Shown here piece by piece: positions 22,147 through 31,800 of a DNA stretch of 64,000 bases. Position 1 is the first letter of the stretch, and each line of letters begins with the position of its first letter. The position numbers and the translations under genes are program-made. Origin of the DNA: Sarcocystis neurona (Eukaryota; Apicomplexa; Conoidasida; Eucoccidiorida; Sarcocystidae); NCBI GenBank assembly GCA_000727475.1, contig KL647294.1, positions 3,166,266 to 3,230,265 on the forward strand, read 5' to 3'. The notes under the pieces were generated by a model. It was not told where the DNA came from. It searched no databases and worked only from the letters and a program-made list of their open reading frames with translations.

Positions 22147-25100
22147 TCACCTCAGCTGGCCCAGAGTGCGGCAATCCGTCAGCGCGGCCTTGATGTTCTT
22201 GAAAGCTGTGGCGTGCAGCAGTGGCCGAAGGTCTTCTAGCTGTGCCAGGTATCTGGCTTTCCTCTCTGTGCAACCCGCGCATGAAAAGACGCAATCTTCA
22301 CTGTTCACTCTGCCAAGCAAAAGCAGGGCCACGTGCAGAAGTCTGCGTACATATACGTGCAACGCAAGTATGGGTTTGGCAGCAGGAGAGCTGCGTCGGA
22401 GCGGCGGCACGGATGCCCGTCCACACCTATGCCTGAAGCAGGACGCGTAACACCCACACTCATGCGTACACGTACGTGCACTTTAAGTGGAGTGCGTAAG
22501 TTTGTGTCTGTGTGTGTATACACGGATATGTGTGTGTGTCTATGCATGTGTACGTATGTAGGCGTCGAGTGGGAGGTGACTGGTAAGTACACGGCTCCCC
22601 CTCAGCCTGAAGGGAGAGCAGCACAGGAAGACTGTACGGGAGACAGGTTGTACAGCTACTCGAGAAAAGCCATCTTCTATACGTATGTGTATACATACAC
22701 GTGGCGAACGACATACACGTCCTCGATTCATTTCACATAGAGACAGATGTTCACATGCAGGTAAAGCTAGAGACACACACGGCACAGCTACATGGTTTTT
22801 CTCCCTTGTCATCTACACGAACATCTCCGTAAATATGGCTACCGAGTGCATGATGTTGGGTCCACCCCGGCACTCTCTTTTGTCCTCGTAGACATGCGTG
22901 CAACAAACGCTTTACCCACACACGCATATCTAATGTACACCAATACATACGCACACACCCACGCAGAGAGAGAGAAACATGTGTACATCATATACGTCCC
23001 TAGTTGAACTTAAATGCCGCGATCCTCTGCCTTCTCCTTCACACACACACGGACGTGTGTGCGTACGTGCTGCCTCCGCCGTAGCCGCTCATTTTATTGG
23101 GGCATCGGCCTCTGGCAGGACCTGTCGGAAGTGTGGGTCTTCTTGTTGCATCTTTAGCTCGTGCGTAGCTCTTGGCTACTGATCGCAGAAAAACTCTGTG
23201 TTGAACATCTGGAAATGACCGAGTGCACCCATTCACTTACGAAGATACTGCGCACGCACGCATTTGAAAATGTCAGTCTCTACGTCTCCCCTGTCGCTGC
23301 TGGTTTTCAACGTTCACTTCTCTTCTGCTGCTTACCGAAGAACTCTTTCTGCAGCACGCCTCCACCTGCAGCGCTACGCTCCGCTGCGTGAGGAGGCACG
23401 CCTTGCTGATCTTGCTGTGTGAGACGCTGCGGTTGTTCAGCTAGTCTTTGCTGTCCTTTGGTGTCACCCCCTGCCTCCTCGGCATCGCAGAAGCTGTCTC
23501 TCTTCGGCTGCTGCCCGAGGCCATCTGCTGCTGTAGGTCCTCGCCGTGAGCGTTCGTCCGCTGCTGTCGCTGCTGCAGATGCGTCTCCTGCGGATGCTTG
23601 CTCCTCTCCGGCTGCTGCTGCTGCTGCTCCCTGCCCGTTTTCACCTTCCTGTCTCGTCGACCAGTTGTGCGTCTGGAATACTGCAGACCTTGGCCTTGTC
23701 CCGTCTACACGCTGCTGTTGCTGCTTCTGCAGCTGCTGCTGCAGGACCAGCAGCTGCCTCTCCTTCTTTTTCAGCGCCTGTTCTCGCTGCAGCAGCTCCT
23801 CCAGCAGCGCATGCAGCACGTCCTCTTGGGCAAACTCCTCCATCAGAAGTGCCTCTTGTCTTTCAGCGCTCCTCAATCCTCGCTCTGCTACACAGCTAAG
23901 TCTTTTCTTCACTTTTGTTATTTCCTCGCCACTTTCTTCTCCACTTTCGCAAGCTTCTCCTTCGGAACCCTCCGTGGTGGGGTCGGGCCGTTGACTGCTG
24001 CTACGTTCTTCCCTCTCCACGTCGCCTTTCTTCTCCTTTCCTTCTCTGCTTCTTTTCTCCACGTCGTCGTCTAAAGCGACTGGGCTGGCCGCTGTCGTCG
24101 TGCTGCTGCTACGGCAGTCATGCCTCTGCTGCTGCTGCTGCAAATCTCCTCCCGAGAAACCCTCTCGCACAGACACACCATCCACTTCATCGGACGAAGA
24201 ACTGCCCTCGACCCCAGCATCCTCTACCGCCGTGTTCTTGCTCGCTGTATCTTCTCTTGCTGCGGCTGCTGCTGGGTCGCCTGTTTCTGCTCTTCCTGAT
24301 GCTGTCGCGCCTGCCGCTGCTCCCGCTGCTGCTGGTTTCAGTCCTGAGTCGGGCGCCCCCAGAGCTGCTTCTTCTGCCTTCGCTGCCGCTAGTGTTCCTT
24401 CCGCAGCTGCTGTTCCTGCTTCAGCTGTTTCCCTTGGCCTCTTGGCTCCTTCTTCCTCTTCTTTGTATCTGTCGCCTGTCGTTGCCGAGCCATCTTCGTC
24501 TGTGTCCCCTGTCCCTACCCCAAGTTCTTCTTCCCCTGCTGCTGCTGTTGTTCCGGAGTTGCTTTCTGTGCGCGGTTTCTTGTGCACAGGGGACGGGGTG
24601 AGCGCCTGCTTTTCGGGCGATGCCGCGTCGTCGATGCTCCTGCAGCTGCCATGCGGAACCTGAGGCGCACTCCACGAGGACAAGTCGCCGCGCTTCTCAA
24701 AGGTGCTATTATTCATACTGCCGCTTGCTGCGGTGGACTGCATCTCGGCGGTGTGCAACGAGCTAGCTGTCGAAAAACGCTGTCGGTGCTTTTCGTTGTC
24801 CGCTGCCTCTGCTGCAGCAGGCTCTTCTGCAGTATCCTTCTGAGAACCGGCACTGTCGTTTTGCTGCTGGCGCGCCTGCTCGTCCTGTGACTGCTTCTGC
24901 CGCTGTCTCGTCTTCCTCAACTGAGGCAGCTGCGCTGCTGCGAGCAGCAGCAGGTCCAGACGGTTCACGTAGAAAGCATGCCTTTGTTTACTGAAGACGG
25001 CTTTGAAGCAGAGCAGCAAATTCTCCGGCCCTGCGACCAACAGCAGAGACAGCGAGACCTCGATGCGTGGGCGTGATGGAACCGGAGTTCGAACAACAGC

Positions 25101-25203
25101 AGGTCGGCATGCCATATATGCGACATGTACATACACTGACGGAAGAAGGCATACGTAAAACATCTGAAACAGCAGGTCTGCAGTCTTTCCCAAAGGACTC
25201 ACC
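22147..25203 (-). CDS. Multi-exon protein of unknown function, coiled-coil and acidic low-complexity
   Basis: Unidentified. Exons inferred on the minus strand are as follows. One ends at 25203 (CTGCAG then GTGAGT). The main exon starts near 25068 or 25036 and ends at 23336 (TTCG then GTAAGC). The next is 23208-23067 (after TCATTTCCAG; donor GTACGC). The last is 22309-22151 (after TTTTGCTTGGCAG; donor CTGAG then GTGAGG, or TGA stop at 22147). The 23336/23208 and 23067/22309 junctions keep phase. The main exon begins with a compact hydrophobic segment (GPENLLLCFKAVFSKQRHAF). Gln, Ala and acidic runs follow. Near 23720-23870 there is a leucine-rich coiled coil (LLQREQALKKKERQLLVLQ). The small exons encode unrepetitive sequence, for example DVQHRVFLRSVAKSYARA and YLAQLEDLRPLLHATAF. 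This contrast supports real exons. The 5' end is unresolved; candidate upstream exons lie at 26804-27034 and near 27255-27330. The gene may continue into the 15539-20837 frame. Confidence 0.6.
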
Positions 25204-26803
25204 TGCAGGGTGCTCAGAGACACATACGGGCCCGGCCACACGTGCGCAGTTCTAACTTCCTAAACATACGTAGCATTAACTCACGTACACAGCCGCCCCA
25301 CTCTACAGACGCACAGGCACGTGTGTGTATAGCTTTTGACGTTCATGGCTCAGTTGTCTGTTGTGCGAAGCAATACCTACCATTACACGCACACAGGCAT
25401 ATACAGAGAGATACAGCAATAAAGAAGTTTATACATGTATACGTAAAGAGATGTGTACACGCACACGAACACACGCACGTCTACCCGGGCGGTTACACAC
25501 TCAGACAGACAGATAGATACAACAGAGACAGACAGACACGCGGCTATACGTACAGATATGTATGTAGGTAGAAGTGGACATCAAAGTGATACATACACAA
25601 ACAGATTTAGCAATTTATATATATATATATATATGTCAGATAGAAATATGAGGAACAGAGAGTGTTGGGTTAGAAGACTTGTATGTACAGACGGATTGAC
25701 ACACGTGTGCGTATTCACACAGGTGTATTACATACAATATAAATGCATATCCACGCATGTGTATAGTTACGTTGTACTCTACCAGCTACACGGGCAAGCA
25801 CCGATCCAAGGAGGTGACGAGGACAGGCAGACAGCTGCCCGCCTGCGTGAGCAGACGCAGTGCTTATACGCGTGTCGGTGACGCTGAGGTCCTTGCAGAT
25901 TTATACAGCAGTACACACCAAGCACGCACAAGGACGGACCCACACGTATAAAAGATGGAGAGGCGGGGAGGAGGAGAAAGGTACAGAGACGACGGAATCA
26001 GAGCGAAACGTACATTCACGTACGGGCCTGTACAGACGTAGAGGCACGTGGATGTACGCAGCCGTGACCGCACGAATACAGTGGCCCTACAGCGTAGCAG
26101 GGGTTACATCTATATACATCTACGTATATACGGGTACGTATATACATATACATACACATATATGTACATGCGGGTGTACACCCTTCATATGTACGCATAT
26201 ATGGACATACACGTATATGCGAGTATAGACCAGAGCAACTGTTTTAAGGGCTGGCACTACATGAGCCTGTGCTTCGCTCAAGCAGCCACGCAGACAAAGC
26301 TGTGTGCATACGTGTGCACAGGTAGAATGTACGCAACTCAGTGTCGAATGCATACGCATGTGTGATTACGTAAGCTGCTTTCGGGCGTACATATGCACAC
26401 ACACATATATATACATACATATACACATATATATTTGCATATACATATATATATACCTACACATACACAGATATATATATATTTATACCCACACACACAC
26501 ACGCACATACACACACAAACACAAATACATATACATATACACACTGTAAACCTTGTCTAGATCTACACACGTGTGAATGTCATGTATACCCGTACGCCTA
26601 CACACACACACACATATTTTACGTCTACGGAGATCCATTGTACATACGTGTACGTTCGTGCATACACACGAACATCTATTCCCGTTCCTCTGCCGATATA
26701 CGTCATATACCACCTCCTGCCTACGCTTGACAGCCAGAGAATTTCCCCTGCATGCAGCCTCGACGTGCTGCCAGAGTTGCTGCTGCAGAGGACTTGGGCT
26801 CAC
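25204..26803. other. Microsatellite-rich intron or intergenic region
   Basis: Mostly ACGTA, CACA and TATA repeats. A pure TA tract occurs at 25616-25634 and mixed ATATAC/CATATA tracts at about 26404-26545. Histidine/threonine/tyrosine-rich frames here are translations of these repeats, not genes. A weak minus-strand acceptor-like site (TCTGCTCACGCAG, near 25850) precedes a short open stretch, but nothing firm can be called. Confidence 0.6.
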
Positions 26804-27034
26804 CGGAATCCGCGACCGTCTCTACTTCTACCGCGATCGGTGCCGCCGCTTTGGGCGTTGCTTCTCCGGATCCTGCGTCGGCTGCTGCTGCTGTTGCTTC
26901 TTCAGCCGTTTCTTCTTCGCCGTCGGCATCGCGCAGCCGCCTCAGCCCCACCCCTTGCTTGTCACCCTGAACAGCAGCAGCAATCGCAGTCTTCCCCAAG
27001 CCAAGTTCGCGGACACGCGAAAAGATTGACGTCC
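26804..27034 (-). CDS. Candidate exon, Ala/Glu-rich, minus strand
   Basis: The frame is open between an acceptor-like CCCGCTTTAG (exon start 27034) and an excellent donor, TCCG then GTGAGC (exon end 26804). It encodes about 76 residues: TSIFSRVRELGLGK, then Ala-rich and Glu-rich sequence, ending EVETVADSG. The donor is phase 1 and would join the acceptor at 25036 (G then GGCCGGAG) in frame. It is therefore a plausible upstream exon of the 22-25 kb gene. If the donor is skipped, the frame stops near 26721. The GLGK...GVGL spacing faintly recalls a G-patch but is too short, so I do not call one. Confidence 0.35.
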
Positions 27035-28076
27035 CTAAAGCGGGACAGTCTCCTAGGTTTCCGAAGGCGGTCGAATGCGTGTGGATGTACACATACACCG
27101 ACTCCTACTTTGGCTCGATCAGCGTACTTTCGCACATGCATGTGCACATCCTTTTAGACGTGCATCTCGGCCATATACAAATGTATACACAGAGACAGTT
27201 AAACAGAAGACGGAGGATACCAACTGCCTCTGTATGTACACGGCACGTGTTTCCTCGATAGCCTGCTGCTGCCAGATGTCGTCAGCAGCGCTCAATACAA
27301 GTAAAGGCTTGTGCCATGAATTCAGACGTATACCTGGGTTCCACACGTACGAGAGAGAGAGTTGATCAGAACAACAAGCACGCAAGCTTTAGTGTGTATA
27401 CTTATGCGAGCTTTGTACATACATCCGCGCATACATAGCTGTGTGCGTCACTATGCGGATTAATGCAGAAAGATTTTCTTGTGTGGACGTCTAGAGGGGG
27501 ACTCAAGACGACAGCAGGTCGCGTACTCACTGCCGTATTCGCAAGATTCTGCTGTCGACTATCCCGGCCATTCAAGTGCTTCAGGAGACATATGCATGCA
27601 ACCCTGTCGTTGAAGGAGCGCACACACTTCGTCACATAGGCTTACAGCTACGTCCGTGTCTATCGGTCTCTCCCTACTTGTAGGTGGCACACATAATATA
27701 CACGGCATGCGTATGGATGGACACGTGTACGGCTAACGATCTCTGTGTTTGTGAATACAGTCGTGTATCAGCTATGACCAACACCTGTTCTCTTCTTCAC
27801 TGCCACACCCAGCAAGCGATCTCTGGCTGGACGCATATACGTGACTCCCTCGGCATCTACATATCCACGCACATCTGCGTACACGTGCGTGCAATCATGT
27901 ATAGCTTTCTTCGATTGGGTTTGAACGTATACACATATACGTATACAAATGTATATGTATATATACAGATGCAAAAGACAGATACAGAGAGAGGAAGACA
28001 CGTTCGCGCGGCGTCTGCACTTTTCTGCGGAAGGAAGCCTTGTCAAAGGACTCCCCTCTGCCAGCCACGGCTGTAT

Positions 28077-28116
28077 TTCGACAGGCCTGATAGTACTTCG
28101 ACAGGTCTGATAGTAC
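28077..28116. repeat. 20-bp direct tandem duplication
   Basis: Two adjacent 20-mers (28077-28096 and 28097-28116), TTCGACAGGCCTGATAGTAC and the same with one C-to-T change. Such near-identity implies a recent event. Confidence 0.9.
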
Positions 28117-28222
28117 AACCGCTCCGGACGTAGGCCTGCCTCTCCACGCATATATTCCTATATTCAGCATGTTTCTCTGCGTACATATACGTGTCTTTGT
28201 TTTAGTGCACGCAGAAAAGCAG

Positions 28223-28348
28223 TTACTCTTTGCCGAGGTTGCCGCGTTTCTGTTTCTCCTTCGCTGTGTGAAGTAGATGAAATGCGCAAGCTCGAGGGCT
28301 GCCTCCGACGTGTGACTGAACGCTGGTAGCCAAGTAGACGTACGCCGG
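28223..28348 (-). CDS. Candidate terminal exon of the upstream minus-strand gene
   Basis: After an acceptor-like GCGTCTGAGCAG, a phase-0 frame of 41 codons encodes unrepetitive sequence (PAYVYLATSVQSHVGGSPR ... HLLHTAKEKQKRGNLGKE) and ends at TAA (28223-28225). Phase 0 matches both donors at the end of the 28.9-33.2 kb frame. A second, shifted frame over the same bases also looks protein-like (ALELAHFIYFTQRRRNRN), so the correct reading is uncertain. A further open patch (KMTPCQAKIAVLLLRAEAWE) lies just upstream at about 28370-28468. Confidence 0.25.
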   Translation of the reverse strand, partial: PAYVYLATSVQSHVGGSPRACAFHLLHTAKEKQKRGNLGKE

Positions 28349-28814
28349 CTGCTCAGACGCAGTCACTAAGCCCTCGTCTCAAGCCGATCCTCCCAAGCTT
28401 CAGCGCGCAACAGCAGCACTGCAATTTTCGCCTGACAAGGCGTCATTTTGCACACTTCACCCAGGGAGCTGTTCCTCTCCAAGATGTACGTGTCTACACA
28501 ATTGTTCATACATATCTGCGCGCATGCGTGAGCCTGGAATATCCAAGGCTATGCACGTGCGGTTCATGTTGTGTAAGGCTGCGCAGGGATGTCGCCGCTC
28601 GTGACGTGTGGAGAGACGTCCTATCCTTATAAATTTCGTACACACGTCCGCTCCCTCGTACGAGAGAACAGCAGATGCAGTATGACCGATGCACATTTGT
28701 GTGTACATCACCCCGTTCTCTGTTTCCACCAAAAAAAGATGCAGTCGTGAGCTGCTTCCGAGTAAACACCACGGCACCAACCTAGACGGCTTTGCCCGCA
28801 CTCAAGCCTCCTCC

Positions 28815-31800
28815 CTACGAGCAAATCTGCACTAGGGCAGAGTCGGTCACTGCAGCGGAAGGCACCCCGGCCGTTCGGAGAGAAGTGGAAATATACGTGG
28901 CGTCTCTGTAATCACTGATACGCACCTGCCCAGCACCCTGCTGCATGCATACCTGACGCATGTCCGTTGTCCTGCTGCCATCCTTGCAGCTGTCCTCTTC
29001 TTTCAAACACGGTTCTTCGTGCTGCCCGTGTTCTTCAGCAGCTGTTTGAGCGGCAGGCGCTGCTGTATGCCTTCTGACACCAGGCGGTCGGAACTCTGCT
29101 GCGTCGAGCGTTGTGGTGCCGCTGCTGTTGAGGAAGCACAAAGAGGGCGAGATCGTCTTCACGCCTGCTGCTGCTCCTTCTACATCTTCTTTTGCTTCTG
29201 CTTCTGGCAGGCACCCTCTTTCTGACTCCATTTCCTCCCCTGTTCTCTCCGCTGCAGCGCCGCGTGGCACCTCCTGCGGTTCGTGTGTCTGTTGCTGCTC
29301 TGTCTCTCCCTGTCGTTCACCGAAGGAGCTGGAACGCGAGCTCCTGTTCCACGGGTGTGCGGAGGAGAAAGACTCACCGCTGCTGCAGCACGTGCTGTAG
29401 CTACGGCGCTGCTCCTGCAACAGCGGCTCCTGCTTATAGGCGCCTTCGCCTCCTTCTGTTGAGAAGGTTTTCGCGCGCAAAGAAGCCGGCCGGCAGTTGG
29501 TGTAGCCCTCACTTTCACCTTCTGCCTCTGCTGCATTCTCATCTGCTGCCGCAGCAACTGGAAGTGGAACATCTGACTTCGGAGCATTCAAAAAAGAAGC
29601 AGCCGCAGCCAAACGAGGAGTCCCAGGACAAATCGAAGAGCCAGAGGGCGCACCAGCACTAGCAACGGCAGCAGCTGCTGCGTCTATAGAAGACAATTCA
29701 GCGGCAGTGTCAGCGGTATCTAAAGTCGCGACAGGGTGTGCTGCGGATGAGGACGCAGCAAAACCAGCAGCACCAGCAACGCTTGATGATACATTGCAGG
29801 AAGATGGCCCGTAGGCATACGCGCTGGTGTGATAAGGAGGGGACACTGAGGCATTTGAAAGCATCGCATTTCTGGCGGGTACGTCTTCTGCTGCCACTGT
29901 TCCCTGTATCGTTGGAGCGGCTGACGAAGGTGGAGTGCCACAGTAGGCGTATGTTCCTGGCCATTCATTTGCCACTGGGGCACCGAACGACACTCCTGAT
30001 TCTGCTGTTATTGGCAGGACTCGCGGAGCTGCTCCGGCTGCTGCCGATTGAGGCCCCTGCTGCTCTGCTACTCGTTCACACGGGAGGCATTCGCGTCCGC
30101 TGCTGCTGCTTTCCGCATGCGTCCTGCTGCTGCAGTTGTCTTGTGCTGATGCACCACGCTCCATTCCTTTCTCCAGGAAAGGAGATGCAGTCGGCCTGCC
30201 TGCTACCGACGCGGCGCAGCCGCTGCGGCTGTCGGTGCTGCTGCTGCGTGCGTCTCCACTGCGGTGCGGAAGATCCGCGGTGGTGCTGCTTCTGCACAAG
30301 CATTCGCTGCCGCCGTTGCTGCTGCAAGTGCCCCTGCAGAAGCAGACGCTGACGCTGCGACTGCTGGTGCGGCACGTTTTCAGGCTGACAATCCCACTGC
30401 TACTATTTGAGCAGTAGCCACTGTTTATGCGCACAGTGCCAGAGATGCTGCTTGAACTATCGTGCACGTGGACGGCTCCATCGCTCCTGCTGCTGTTGTT
30501 GTCACTCGTTTCGACGCAGCTGTTGCTGCGGCCAAAAGCAGCGTCGGAGCTGGGACACGCGCTGCTGCGTCGGGAGCAGCTGTCGCGGGAACAGTACGCC
30601 AGTTGCTGCGATGCGTCCGGGGGGTACGGGCTCACGTGTGTCGTTGTTGCGTACCCTCCGGCTTCTGCAGGCAGCGACGCAGAAGCATATGACAATGTAT
30701 GAGGTGCGTCATGAGTCGAGAAAGCAGCAGCAAGGGCAGCGTTGCCTTCGGTGCCGCCATACGCGCTTCTGCCCTGGTGGTCGACGGGAGGGAGAGGTAG
30801 CTGTGCCTGGGGACCACACTCCGCCTCGTGCGTGGGAATGGCACCATCGGCAGCCACAGGACTGGGATATGGTCTGCGGCTACAAGCACCAGCTGGCAGC
30901 GACGGATGTGAATTCTGTAGTCTGGAGGCAGCAGCAGCAGCAACAGGCTCAGAAGATGAAAAGGTGCTGCCCCTACGTGACTCGTCGCTGCTAGGAGTAG
31001 GCTGCTCGACGGCGGCGTCCGTCCGCGGCCAGTCACGTGCTCCTCCTGGCGCTGTGCTTCTGTCTGTTTGTCTTAAAGATGGGAAATTCTGGCTGGTGCA
31101 TTCATACTGATGCTGCTGCTGCTTCGTCGTCAGTTGCTGCTGTAGAGCGCCAATGTGGAGAGAAGGGAGGTGCTCGTAATCTCCCCCCGATGGCCCTGAA
31201 GAAGAAGGGAAGACGGAATTTGTCGACGCTTGTATTCCCTGTCCCTCCCACAGCTGCACTGTTGCAGCAACACCAGCGGCGGCGGCGTTGGAAGAAGCAA
31301 CCGCAGCGTCTGCTGCAGCGGCAGCAGTCGCAGCAACTCCATCGACACCAGTTGCAAGAGCAGCACCGCCCTCTGCAGCGGCAAAAGGCCCGCCCCAGGC
31401 AGGAGCAGGACCTGCGTAGCCGCTTTGGTACGGCGCCGTAAAGGTATCGAAAGCGCAGCGCGAGGACGGCATGGTATTATTCGCAGCGGAGCCTGCTGCA
31501 CCAAGACAAGGTGCTGCCGCGGCAGCGGCAATACTGCTGCTACAAGGAGGAGCACGGGCACCACCCGTAGGAAAACTGCTGTAGGGGAGGGCAGTCGCAG
31601 CGGAACAGTCAGCGCCTTTCTCGTACGGTAGAGCGTCATAAGCAGGAAACGACGCAGGAAACGACGCAGGAAACGAGGAGACAAGCAGCCCATGTCCAGA
31701 AGCAGATGTGGGGCCGTAGTGAGACGAGGCCGAGAAGCCACTGCGGAAAGAATATTCTGGGCCATTGCTCGGGCCGCAACTTAGAGAGAAGTTCCCCAGA

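Noticed and set aside
26957..27000. A possible G-patch motif (GLGK...GVGL)
   Set aside because: The spacing between the glycine clusters is about five residues shorter than in the family, and the aromatic/glycine N-terminal half is absent.
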